DNA of 64,000 nucleotides from Bacteroidia bacterium (GTDB lineage Bacteria > Bacteroidota > Bacteroidia > Palsa-965), in contig JALONL010000003.1 in the NCBI GenBank assembly GCA_025454955.1, positions 207,426-271,425 on the forward strand, in the 5' to 3' direction. Below the pieces are notes generated by a model that saw only the letters and a program-made list of their open reading frames with translations, did no database searches and was not told the DNA's origin. Positions within the stretch are counted from its first letter, which is position 1, and each line of letters begins with the position of its first letter. The position numbers were made by a program, and so were the translations under genes. Positions 35,076 to 43,792 of this stretch are shown one piece after another.

Positions 35076-35260
35076 AAAATTGTGCAGGAGCGAAACTCCA
35101 GCGCATTATAATACCGTCCGCTCCCGTCTTCACTGCAAGGCTTCGCGGCGGAGTCGTAAAACAGCATCCGTGCAGGCTCAGGCTTTACGTTCAGCCGGGG
35201 CTATAAAAACCTGCCGCTTTCCCTCCGTTCAAACCTTTTGGCTTCGTACCTTTACAGGCA

Positions 35261-36199
35261 ATGAAAATCACACCGCACACACTGGCCGATGTGGCCGCTT
35301 TGCTCAATGCCGAATTTGCAGGCCCGGCCGATTTGCCCGTTACCGGCCTCAACGAAGTACACATGGTTGAACATGGCGACCTCATGTTTGTCGATCATCC
35401 CAAATACTACGACAAAGCACTCGCCAGTGCCGCCACCACCGTGCTCATCAACAAAAAAGTGGATGCGCCCCAGGGCAAGGGCCTCATCTTTTGCGACGAG
35501 CCTTTTACCGCCTTCAACCAGCTTGTGCGCCATTTTCAGCCGCTCAGTTACTCGCTCAAACCCGTAAGCGATACGGCCGTGGTGGGCGAGGGAACCGTGC
35601 TGCATCCGGGCGTGTACATTGGCAACAATGTTACCGTGGGACGCAACTGTGTGCTCATGCCGGGCGTGGTGCTGTATGATAATGTAGTCATCGGCAACGA
35701 CGTAATTATACACGCCGGAGCCATCATTGGCGGACACGCATTCTACTATAAAAAACGCGCCGATCATTTCGAGAAGCTGCTCACCTGCGGCCGCGTGGTT
35801 ATTCACGATCACGTAGAAATTGGCGCAGGCTGCACCATCGATGCAGGCGTTACCGGCGATACCGTAATTGGCCGCCACACCAAGCTCGACAATCAGGTAC
35901 ACATTGGCCACGATACTGTAATTGGCGAAATGTGCCTGCTGGCTGCGCAGGTGGGTATTGCAGGCGTGTGCCGCATTGGTAACCGCGTTACACTCTGGGG
36001 CCAGGTGGGCATTGCCTCCGATCTGGTTATTCACGACGGGGCCGTGGTCATGGCACAGTCGGGCGTAACCAAAGACATTCCCGCCGGATCAGTGCAGTTT
36101 GGCTCGCCCAGCGACGACTCGCGGCAGCGTCTGCGCGAAATGGCCAGTATGCGCCAGTTGCCCGGCTGGATTGAAAAACTCCGCAAGGCGGGGCTTTAA
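35261..36199 (+). CDS. Second LpxD-like N-acyltransferase
   Basis: A 312-residue hexapeptide-repeat protein related to LpxD: an N-terminal uridine-binding-like domain (about 1-95), beta-helix (100-275) and a short C-terminal helix. The catalytic-type histidine is kept in VHIGHDTVIGE (His217). It differs from the lpxD product at 27960: it is 33 residues shorter, and GGDGFGF is replaced by GGHAFYYKK (158-165), in the region that binds the pantetheine or acyl chain. It may therefore use a different acyl chain or sugar nucleotide. It is not in the lpx operon; it stands alone after the 109-bp repeats. Confidence 0.85.
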   Translation: MKITPHTLADVAALLNAEFAGPADLPVTGLNEVHMVEHGDLMFVDHPKYYDKALASAATTVLINKKVDAPQGKGLIFCDEPFTAFNQLVRHFQPLSYSLKPVSDTAVVGEGTVLHPGVYIGNNVTVGRNCVLMPGVVLYDNVVIGNDVIIHAGAIIGGHAFYYKKRADHFEKLLTCGRVVIHDHVEIGAGCTIDAGVTGDTVIGRHTKLDNQVHIGHDTVIGEMCLLAAQVGIAGVCRIGNRVTLWGQVGIASDLVIHDGAVVMAQSGVTKDIPAGSVQFGSPSDDSRQRLREMASMRQLPGWIEKLRKAGL

Positions 36200-36298
36200 T
36201 TGCTGCACTTCTGAATTTATTACGGCCATTTGTCGTTTAAACTCAGGTATTTGTCTAAATTTAATGCATCCTCTGCGCAGAAGCTGGTAATTTTAGAC

Positions 36299-37537
36299 AT
36301 GATGGTAAAAAACAGCAGTGGAAGTGCCGGACTAAGCGGCAAGCGTATCAAGGATTTTAAATTGAATGCGCTGCTCGAAGTCACCAATTCCATCAACAAC
36401 AACGTTTCTACCTCCGAACTCCTCACCACGTTCGAGTCTATCGTGCGCGACAACCTGAGCATCGGCAAACTGGTGCTGTTTAGTTTCGACGGGCAGGGCT
36501 GGCGGTGTTTGCTGCAGTTTGGGGTGGACAATTCATTTGCCGATATAGACGTGGCCCGCGAGTTTGCCGCAATTACCGATATACGCACCATCGACATTGC
36601 CGCACATCCGCTCGAACGCTCGTTCGAAATTATCATTCCGGTGTACCATAAATCGCTGCCGCTGGCTTATGTGCTGGTGGGCGATATAAACGAAGACGAA
36701 AGCGGAATGAGTGCGGCCATCAAGCATTTGCCGTTTGTGCAAACGCTCACCAACATTATTGTGGTGGCCATCGAAAACAAGAAATTAGCCAAAGACAATA
36801 TCCGCCAGGCCACCATGCGCCGCGAACTCGAACTGGCCTGGGAAGTACAGCGGCAGCTTTTCCCCGAAGAACTGCCCAACGACGAACAGTTCGACATGAA
36901 CGCCGTGTATCTCCCGCACCTTCAGGTGGGCGGCGATTACTACGATTTTGTGCGCATTAACGAAAACGAAGTGGCGCTTTGTGTGGCCGATGTGTCGGGC
37001 AAGGGCGTACCTGCCGCACTGCTCATGTCGAACTTTCAGGCAAACATACGCGTGCTGCTTCAGTACATGCCCGACCTCACCGAGCTTGTGCGCGAACTCA
37101 ATACCAAAGTAAACCTCAGTGCAAAAGGCGACCGGTTTATTACCCTCTTTGTGGCCAAATACAACCTCGTTACCCGCGTAATGCATTACATAAACGCCGG
37201 CCACAATCCGCCCATACTCATTGCGCCCGACGGAGTTACGCAGCTTACCATCGGTTGCACCGGCTTAGGTATGCTCGACGAACTTATTAAAGTAAAGGAA
37301 GGCATTCTCAACATCAGCCCTAACTCCATGCTGTGCTGCTACACCGACGGACTTGTAGAACAAACCAACGAAGCAGGCGAGGAGTTTGGCATGGAACGCC
37401 TGCAACACCTGGCCTGGCAGGAACGCGAACTTAATCCGGCCGATTTCAATGCCATGCTGCTCAATCAGATTGAGGCGCATAAACAGCATTTGAATTATGT
37501 GGATGATATAGCCCTGTTTACCTGCAGGCTGCACTAA
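36299..37537 (+). CDS. SpoIIE/RsbU-type PP2C serine phosphatase with GAF-like sensor
   Basis: A 412-residue cytoplasmic regulator. Residues about 20-180 look like a GAF domain; 185-205 form a linker helix (RELELAWEVQRQLFP, the usual entry to this family); the rest is a PP2C-like phosphatase with GGDYYDF, VADVSGKGVPAALLM and YTDGLVEQ holding the metal-binding aspartates. RsbU/SpoIIE proteins dephosphorylate anti-anti-sigma factors; no such partner is in the window. The ATG at 36299 is preferred; an in-frame TTG at 36230 would add 23 residues that look non-coding. Confidence 0.9.
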   Translation: MMVKNSSGSAGLSGKRIKDFKLNALLEVTNSINNNVSTSELLTTFESIVRDNLSIGKLVLFSFDGQGWRCLLQFGVDNSFADIDVAREFAAITDIRTIDIAAHPLERSFEIIIPVYHKSLPLAYVLVGDINEDESGMSAAIKHLPFVQTLTNIIVVAIENKKLAKDNIRQATMRRELELAWEVQRQLFPEELPNDEQFDMNAVYLPHLQVGGDYYDFVRINENEVALCVADVSGKGVPAALLMSNFQANIRVLLQYMPDLTELVRELNTKVNLSAKGDRFITLFVAKYNLVTRVMHYINAGHNPPILIAPDGVTQLTIGCTGLGMLDELIKVKEGILNISPNSMLCCYTDGLVEQTNEAGEEFGMERLQHLAWQERELNPADFNAMLLNQIEAHKQHLNYVDDIALFTCRLH

Positions 37538-37546
37538 GCACTCCGG

Positions 37547-39007
37547 TTAAAGGAGTTTGGCTTTTTCCTCTTTCTTCTCGGGCACTAACCATAAATCGGC
37601 GGCCACAAGCATGGCGGCAAAGGCCCAGAACGGAATGGCGGCTTTGTCGGTATCGAGAAAGTTGTTGAGCGTGCCGTGTATGAAATACGTTACAAGTCCA
37701 AGCAGCACGGCAAGCAACACCGAGCGCATTTCGCCGGGCTGCATACGGTGATAGAGCCGCCAGCCGGTCCAGATAATGGTTATTACAATTCCCAGCATCG
37801 ACACAAAGCCCAGCACACCGCTTTCGCAGAGCGGGCCTATGTATTCGCTGTGAGCATTGCCCAGGTCGCCGGCATTGGTGCTGATAATGGTTTTCTCGCC
37901 CGAAAGCTGAAACGGGGCATACTGAAAACTGTATGTGCCCGGCCCCCAGCCAAACACCGGCCGCTCGTCGAACATGCGCATGGCCGAACTCCAGCGGTTG
38001 AGGCGCTCAAGGTTGGAAGCGTCGGTGGAAATGTTGGAAATGGATTCAATGTGCTCGGCCAGGTCGTCTGACGTATCCTGACGGTTTTTTTCGAGCTTCA
38101 TCACAATGTCTGTCCACGAAAACAGGAGCAGCAGCGCCCCCGCCACGCCCACCGTGGCTAAGTAAATAAACTTAATGCGCAGGCGGAATACCACAAACAG
38201 CAGGAACGCGCCAATTAAACTTACCCACGCCGCACGGGTATAGGAGAAAATAAGCGCAGTGGTGAAAATAAGCAGCAGCAGCCCGGCAATAATGCGCACG
38301 TTAATGCCATAGCGGCGGCTCATGGTGAATGCAATAATGGCCGGGAAAAACATGGCCAGCGCCGCACCGTAAGCGGTATGGTCGTTGTAAAACGGCGACA
38401 TTACCCAGTGTGCCGAATCCTGATCGAAGCCGTAAAGCGAGTGATTGTAAACGGTGTAACCAATAACAATGGTAAACGGCAGTATGTAGAGCCACAAAAA
38501 CTTGCGCACATTGCTCATGTTCCTAAACATCTGCACACCGAGGAAATAAAACGGCACCACAAACCACAAACGCGCCACCAGAAACTTAAACGACACAAGC
38601 GGCATTTCGCTGGTCATGGTGGTTACTGCTATCCACGCCAGATTAAACAGTATGGCAATGGTAACAGGATGCGCCAGAAAACGCCTGTCGAATTTTCCCT
38701 GCTGTATAAACTTGAGCAGCATGAGCATGAGTATGCCCGCTAATATTGGCTCCACCGGCAAACTCAAACCGATGCGTATATCCTGATCGGCCAGCACCAC
38801 CGAAAGCGGGGTGAGAAATACGCAGATGAGCAGAAGTTTGTCGAGCGCAAATACGGCCATTGCGCCTACCAGCAATACGGCAGGCAGGAGGTTGAGCCAG
38901 TAAAATTCGTTGAGCATGCACACCGTGTTGGCGGCCAGAAAAACGGCGCACCAGCCATACACCCACCAGAGGGTGCGTTTATCGGTTATTTTTTGCTCAG
39001 GCAGCAT
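37547..39007 (-). CDS. O-antigen ligase/polymerase family membrane protein
   Basis: A 486-residue protein with about twelve membrane segments and the Wzy_C/WaaL loop RWSSAMRMFDERPVFGWGPGTY ... GNAHSEYIGPLCESG, here broken into its key parts FGWGPGTY and HSEY. It is a paralogue of the 18968-20452 product. It would polymerise or ligate surface polysaccharide in the periplasm. The ATG at 39007 lies 11 bp inside the end of the upstream wzz gene; the longer in-frame reading would overlap that gene by 95 bp. It is the last gene of the minus-strand cluster and its stop is 9 bp from the convergent phosphatase stop. Confidence 0.88.
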   Translation of the reverse strand: MLPEQKITDKRTLWWVYGWCAVFLAANTVCMLNEFYWLNLLPAVLLVGAMAVFALDKLLLICVFLTPLSVVLADQDIRIGLSLPVEPILAGILMLMLLKFIQQGKFDRRFLAHPVTIAILFNLAWIAVTTMTSEMPLVSFKFLVARLWFVVPFYFLGVQMFRNMSNVRKFLWLYILPFTIVIGYTVYNHSLYGFDQDSAHWVMSPFYNDHTAYGAALAMFFPAIIAFTMSRRYGINVRIIAGLLLLIFTTALIFSYTRAAWVSLIGAFLLFVVFRLRIKFIYLATVGVAGALLLLFSWTDIVMKLEKNRQDTSDDLAEHIESISNISTDASNLERLNRWSSAMRMFDERPVFGWGPGTYSFQYAPFQLSGEKTIISTNAGDLGNAHSEYIGPLCESGVLGFVSMLGIVITIIWTGWRLYHRMQPGEMRSVLLAVLLGLVTYFIHGTLNNFLDTDKAAIPFWAFAAMLVAADLWLVPEKKEEKAKLL

Positions 39008-39941
39008 GGGTGGCTGAATTCCGTTTACTGTCCAACAACACAAAAAGCAGGAACCCGAGGAACAGCGCCGAACCTGTGGCAATGGCCACAATAAGCCAGC
39101 GCACGGGATATGATTTTGAGTCGGCGGGGTAGGGCGATGCCACTACGTTGGAGTAGGTAAGTTCTTTGGTAAGATCGCTCAGTGCGCGGTCGTATTCGCT
39201 GCGTACATCGCCGAAGTCTTTGCGTAGCTGATCGAGCTGGTCGCTGTACCAGAGCAGGTCGCCGCCTTTTATCTGGAGGTTTTTAAACAGTGTGTCGGCT
39301 TTGGCGTTGCGGCCGTCGTTTTTAAGAATGCCGCGTGTTACCTCGCGCGCCTGCGATTTGTAATCGAGCAGGCCGTAGTTCTGGCGCAGCAACTGCATCT
39401 GCTTTTCCATGGTGTCAATCTGCATCTGCTTTTGCTGCAACTGACCTTTGAAAATATTTACCACTTCCAGCGTTTTTTCGCGCTGCAGGCTGCGGGCTTT
39501 GAGGTTTACAAATGTAATGAGCGACTTTACCATGGCGCAGGCAGAGTCGGGGTTGGTATCGTAAATATAAATCTGCACCGATTCGAATTCGGTTTTGCGC
39601 ACCTCCACATTTTCTTCGTAGCAGGCCAGCAGGCGGGCCTTTCCGGCTTTTGCCGAAGTATCGATGCCATATACTTTTTCCAGCTTAAACCGGCGAACCA
39701 TCATTTCCCGCACATCGGTGGAGCGGAACAGTTGCAGCAATTGTTCCGACGGAGTTTCGCTGGAATAAGGGATAATATTTACGGGGTAAACCACCGCCAT
39801 CGACTTGAATCGCGGTTTAATAAAGGTTTCTCCCGAGAAAATAAAACCGCACACGGCCGCCGCCACACCAATTATACCGAGGTGCAGTAAACGCTTACGG
39901 GCTATCTTTAGCAGGCCGGATTGCTCGAAAAGTTCTGACAT
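38997..39941 (-). CDS. Wzz-like chain-length-determinant protein
   Basis: A 314-residue protein with a membrane segment near the N-terminus (LLHLGIIGVAAAVCGFIF), a long periplasmic helical part with heptad-like LQQKQMQIDTMEKQMQLLRQ, and a C-terminal membrane segment preceded by the P-x2-P-type block YPVRWLIVAIATGSALFLG. It acts in chain-length control of surface polysaccharide. The ATG at 39941 is 7 bp after the upstream stop; an in-frame ATG at 40016 would overlap the upstream gene. It shares YPVRWLIVA with the neighbouring Wzz and the two were probably produced by duplication. Confidence 0.85.
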   Translation of the reverse strand: MSELFEQSGLLKIARKRLLHLGIIGVAAAVCGFIFSGETFIKPRFKSMAVVYPVNIIPYSSETPSEQLLQLFRSTDVREMMVRRFKLEKVYGIDTSAKAGKARLLACYEENVEVRKTEFESVQIYIYDTNPDSACAMVKSLITFVNLKARSLQREKTLEVVNIFKGQLQQKQMQIDTMEKQMQLLRQNYGLLDYKSQAREVTRGILKNDGRNAKADTLFKNLQIKGGDLLWYSDQLDQLRKDFGDVRSEYDRALSDLTKELTYSNVVASPYPADSKSYPVRWLIVAIATGSALFLGFLLFVLLDSKRNSATHAA

Positions 39942-39948
39942 TGTGAAA

Positions 39949-40977
39949 TCAGGCAGTGGTTTGAGATTCTTTGCGGATGCGCTGGATATTATCAAACAGG
40001 ATAAGACCGAGTACACCGAATATTAATGTGGTTACCGTGCTCACCGCCACAATGAGCCAGCGTACAGGGTACGACTTCCTTTCGGCAGGGAACGCTTTAT
40101 TTACGATAAACTTGTAGGTAAGGGATTGTTCGTTATCCACTTTAGCCTCCTCATATTTAGTTTTAAGCAGGTTAAGCTGCTGGCGCTGGATGTATAGGTT
40201 TTCGCGGATAGACATGTACGCCGAACCGTATCGGGCAATAATATCAAGCTCCTGGCGCAGCGAGGCTATGGCGCGCTGATCGCCTTTGGCAAGGGCAATG
40301 GCATACTGCTCGCTGGTTACTTCCGACTGTGATTCGTAGTCGTAAACCCCGGCTTTGTTTATTTTGGCCAGCGAATCCTGCATACCGTCAACCTCGGCTT
40401 TTTTGGAGAAGTACTCGGCTTCCACAATTCTAAACGCCTGTCCGGCGCGGTCGCGCTGCATACGGGTTTTGGTAGAGTCGAGCAGGGCCGCAATGTCGTT
40501 GGCAATGGCCGCCGCCATTACACGGTCTTCGTCGAGCACTTCTACTTTTACCGACATAAACTCGGTGCGTTTAAACGAAATGTTATCGCTGTACATTTCG
40601 TAAAGGCGCGTGTTTTTGTATTTGTCGGCAGTATCTATGCGATAGTGCTCCATAAGGTTGTACTTTTTGCAGATGGCCGAGCGGATTTCGTCGGAGTTGA
40701 GAATCTGCATCATCTGTTCGGCCTGTTCTTCCTCGCCAAACTGAAGTACGTCCTGCTTGCCGGTTACATCTTCGGTAAGAAGGGCCTTGGAAATGGAGTT
40801 CGATTGTACGGGGAACATGATAACCGACGATTTGAATTTTTCGCGGATCATGAGCGATACTACCGACGATATTGCGGCTGCCGCAATACCGATAATAATA
40901 AGAGGCTTACGCCAGCGCCAGAGAAAGTCGAGCAGGCTGGCCGAGTTGAACGAGTTTTCGTTGCCGTGGGTTGTCAT
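39949..40977 (-). CDS. Wzz-like chain-length-determinant protein
   Basis: A 342-residue protein with the same layout as its neighbour: membrane segment at about 27-48, periplasmic coiled coil, and a C-terminal membrane segment with KSYPVRWLIVAVSTVTTLIFG. It has ADKYKNTRLYEMYSDNISFKRTEFMSVKVEV, related to ADKYRQR and AETY segments of the 18035 gene. Two Wzz proteins side by side may set different chain lengths or form mixed oligomers. It is upstream of the second Wzz and ligase genes in one transcript. Confidence 0.85.
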   Translation of the reverse strand: MTTHGNENSFNSASLLDFLWRWRKPLIIIGIAAAAISSVVSLMIREKFKSSVIMFPVQSNSISKALLTEDVTGKQDVLQFGEEEQAEQMMQILNSDEIRSAICKKYNLMEHYRIDTADKYKNTRLYEMYSDNISFKRTEFMSVKVEVLDEDRVMAAAIANDIAALLDSTKTRMQRDRAGQAFRIVEAEYFSKKAEVDGMQDSLAKINKAGVYDYESQSEVTSEQYAIALAKGDQRAIASLRQELDIIARYGSAYMSIRENLYIQRQQLNLLKTKYEEAKVDNEQSLTYKFIVNKAFPAERKSYPVRWLIVAVSTVTTLIFGVLGLILFDNIQRIRKESQTTA

Positions 40978-41003
40978 GAACGAAAGGTGTGTTTCCGTGT
41001 GTG

Positions 41004-41056
41004 TTTGCCCCTGCCGTGACTGCTATGGGTACAATTCCCCGACAGGCAGGGGCAAA
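41004..41056 (-). other. Long hairpin between flippase and wzz genes
   Basis: TTTGCCCCTGCC (41004-41015) and GGCAGGGGCAAA (41045-41056) form a perfect 12-bp stem with a 29-nt loop. It lies in the transcript leader of the Wzz pair, 27 bp from its start, and could attenuate or protect the transcript. There is no T-run, so a simple terminator is less likely. Confidence 0.5.
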
Positions 41057-41140
41057 AGTAACAAAAAACCTTTGCCAGCCTGCCAAAAGCGGCCGTAACG
41101 GATTTCGGGTTAAATTATTGCAGAATGGGCGAAAAAATGA

Positions 41141-42715
41141 TTACCCGTATTTCATAATCCTGAACATGCCCTTCACGCTGATAAGCCTTGTGGCAAAAGC
41201 CCAGGCCAGCGAAGTGCCGGTCATTACGATAAATCCGGGAATCCAGCCCGATTTTCCGGGCTGCATCAGGTAGGTGTGGCATACCTGGGCAATGGCAATT
41301 ACGCCCGCCGTGTACACCACCAGCGTGGTAATGAGCCTCCAGTTTATGCGGAATTTAAACCAGCGCTGCACAATGAGCACCTGCGCCAGCGCGGTAAGCA
41401 ACTGTGTGGCCAGACTGGAAATGGCCGTGCCCCGCGCTTCCATCTGAAAGTGCTTGATAAACAGGTAGTTCATTCCCACATTGAAAATCATGCCCGAAAG
41501 CGCCACCACGTTAAGCTGCTTTAAATTGCCATTGGCCGTGAGCAGGGTGCCAAAAATGTAGGTGGTGGAAATGGCCACAAAACAACTCATCAGCACACTG
41601 AACACAAAGGTCACATCGCCCAGATGCTCGGTGCCGTAGAGCATTCCCATGAGGCTTTCGCGGTAAAATGCACAGCCCACGGCAATCAATACGGCCGGGG
41701 TAATGAGCAGGGTAAACGAAAGTTTTACCAGCGGCTCCACCGATTCCCTGAATTTCAGCATACGCGAAAACATGGGCAGCAGCAGCACCGAAAACAGGTA
41801 GGCAATCATGTTGGTGGCATCGAGCAGGCGATAGGCTTTGGCGTAAATGCCCGCCTGTTCGGGGCCCGAGTGTTCGAGCTCGTCGGCCAGCCTGGTGCGT
41901 TCCAGCTTTTCGGTTTCGTTAAGCACCAGGTCGGGGTCGCGGAGTACTTTAAGGCGTTCGGCCTTTACGGCATCGCCTGCGGGCAACATGCGTTCGAGCA
42001 TTACCGAGTCGATGCGGTTGTAAAACGTCATCAGCAGCACCAGCACCGCAAACGGAAAGCTCTTGCGCAGAATCATCACCGAAAACGGACGGCTCCAGCG
42101 CAGTTTTACGGTGTGTGTATGCTTTGCCACGGCCAGAAATGCCACGCCTGCCGTAATGAGGTAGCCGGCGGTTTGGGCATATACAAAGTCCATAATGTCA
42201 ACCCGGTGCGCAAACAAATTGGTCCACAGCATGGTTCCCACAATGGCAATCATGAGCACCCGGTCGAGTACCGAAATCAGCGCATCGGTTTTAAACAAAT
42301 GCAGGCCCTGCAAATTGGAACGCAGGTAAAGCACCATTGAAATAAGAAACTGGTTGAAGCCCAGCATGAGCAGCAGTTTCAGCAGGCGCGTATCGTAGCC
42401 GATTATGAGACCGACTACAATGGTGGCAATAATATAGACTACGGCCAGCCCCAGTTTAAGCACAAACAGCGCCGAAAAATGCTTGGTAAGCAGGTGGCTG
42501 TTCTGGGCAATGTTTTTGTTGTTGAAATTGGTAATGCCCACATCCAGCAGGATATTGAGCAGGAAAGAAAAATTAAACAGCGCAAAATATTCGCCGTAGG
42601 CCGCGTTGCCCACTTCGTTCTGTACATTGGGCTCAATCACCAGAATCCAGAACGGCTTGATGAGCAGGTTCAGGAATAAAAGAATAACCAGGTTGGTGAC
42701 GAAACTGCGCTGCAT
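41141..42715 (-). CDS. Oligosaccharide flippase (Wzx/MATE-like)
   Basis: A 524-residue protein with twelve or more membrane segments, typical of the polysaccharide biosynthesis/MVF/MATE clan. It has an N-terminal segment with NFNNKNIAQNS after the second helix and paired charged residues in segments, plus an unusual 45-residue hydrophilic insert at about 225-275 (LERMLPAGDAVKAERLKVLRD). It would flip lipid-linked repeat units across the inner membrane. With the downstream Wzz pair and ligase it makes a complete Wzx/Wzy-type export set. The 163-bp gap to the wzz genes contains the hairpin at 41004. Confidence 0.88.
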   Translation of the reverse strand: MQRSFVTNLVILLFLNLLIKPFWILVIEPNVQNEVGNAAYGEYFALFNFSFLLNILLDVGITNFNNKNIAQNSHLLTKHFSALFVLKLGLAVVYIIATIVVGLIIGYDTRLLKLLLMLGFNQFLISMVLYLRSNLQGLHLFKTDALISVLDRVLMIAIVGTMLWTNLFAHRVDIMDFVYAQTAGYLITAGVAFLAVAKHTHTVKLRWSRPFSVMILRKSFPFAVLVLLMTFYNRIDSVMLERMLPAGDAVKAERLKVLRDPDLVLNETEKLERTRLADELEHSGPEQAGIYAKAYRLLDATNMIAYLFSVLLLPMFSRMLKFRESVEPLVKLSFTLLITPAVLIAVGCAFYRESLMGMLYGTEHLGDVTFVFSVLMSCFVAISTTYIFGTLLTANGNLKQLNVVALSGMIFNVGMNYLFIKHFQMEARGTAISSLATQLLTALAQVLIVQRWFKFRINWRLITTLVVYTAGVIAIAQVCHTYLMQPGKSGWIPGFIVMTGTSLAWAFATRLISVKGMFRIMKYG

Positions 42716-42846
42716 GATTTGGGATGAAGGCGCGAAAATACGAAAACGGCGGGGATCGGAGTCTATTTTGATTTTTGCGCCGTTCTTTCCTAGTAAACCT
42801 TACGAGTTTAGCCCGGCCGGTTGGCGGCGTTTTTGCACATTTGCAC

Positions 42847-43707
42847 ATGCTTTTACCACCGCCTACTGCACCGCTGCAGGTTGTAGCGCCTTTGCCCGGC
42901 TGGCCGCAGGGCCTGCAGGTGGCTTTGCTGCGCATGGATAAAGTGCATGGGCAGTATGGCGGCAACAAGTATTACAAGCTGTATTACAATCTGGCCGAGG
43001 CAAAGCAGCTTGGCCTGCCCGTTCTCACTTTCGGCGGTGCATACTCCAACCACATTATGGCCACTGCCGCTGCCGCTGCCGAAGCGGGCATTGCAGTCAC
43101 CGGCATTATTCGCGGCGATGAGCTGAATGCGTCTTCCAACCACATACTTGCAGCGGCATCGGCACTGGGCATGGAGCTTCACTTCGTAAGCCGCAGCGAG
43201 TACCGCCGCCGCTACGATGCCGCCTACCACCATGAACTGCGGGCACGTTTCGGTACATTTTACTTAGTGCCCGAAGGCGGCACCAATGCGCTGGCCGTAA
43301 AAGGCTTTGCCCACGCGCTTCCGCCCGAGGCATACGAGTATGCGCACATCGTATGCGCCACCGGCACCGGGGGCACACTGGCGGGGCTGGCTGCGGCGGC
43401 AAGGCCACATCAGCGCGTAACGGGTATTGCGGTGGTGAATGATGGGGAGCGTATTCGTGAGCGGGTGGGTGAGTTGTTGCGGCCTTACCCGGATGCGGCG
43501 GCGTGGGAGCTGGTGGAGCGGTTTACGTTTGGGGGGTATGCGCAGGCGGATGCGGAGTTGGAGGATTTTTGTGGGCGTGTTTCGGCGTTTTGGGGGATTA
43601 ATGCCGATGCGCAGTATGTGGGTAAGATGCTTTGGGGGGTGAATGCGATGGTGGGGGCGGGAGAGTTGGGGCGTGATGTATTGATAGTGTGTTCGGGGGT
43701 GAATTAG
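42847..43707 (+). CDS. PLP-dependent ACC deaminase / D-cysteine desulfhydrase family protein
   Basis: A 286-residue fold-type II PLP enzyme. The PLP lysine is in YGGNKYYKLYYN, followed by FGGAYSNHI and the phosphate-binding glycine loop CATGTGGTLAGLA. In this family the sequence cannot tell aminocyclopropane-carboxylate deaminase from D-cysteine desulfhydrase; degradation of a D-amino acid is the safer guess. The ATG at 42847 is chosen since the upstream in-frame residues lack family similarity. Base use changes abruptly at about 43430: C-rich codons before, G- and T-rich codons (GGGG runs, GTG, TTG) after it. The 3' third may therefore have another origin. Confidence 0.82.
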   Translation: MLLPPPTAPLQVVAPLPGWPQGLQVALLRMDKVHGQYGGNKYYKLYYNLAEAKQLGLPVLTFGGAYSNHIMATAAAAAEAGIAVTGIIRGDELNASSNHILAAASALGMELHFVSRSEYRRRYDAAYHHELRARFGTFYLVPEGGTNALAVKGFAHALPPEAYEYAHIVCATGTGGTLAGLAAAARPHQRVTGIAVVNDGERIRERVGELLRPYPDAAAWELVERFTFGGYAQADAELEDFCGRVSAFWGINADAQYVGKMLWGVNAMVGAGELGRDVLIVCSGVN

Positions 43708-43792
43708 TCAGATCTAAGGATATTGAAGTGTGTTTTAATTCAATTATTTTTACTGATATATGCAATTTTTACTTTTGGAAAAAAAACCAGTA

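Noticed and set aside
36230..36298. Upstream TTG start for the SpoIIE-type phosphatase
   Set aside because: The added residues do not look like family sequence; tandem ATGs at 36299/36302 are better.
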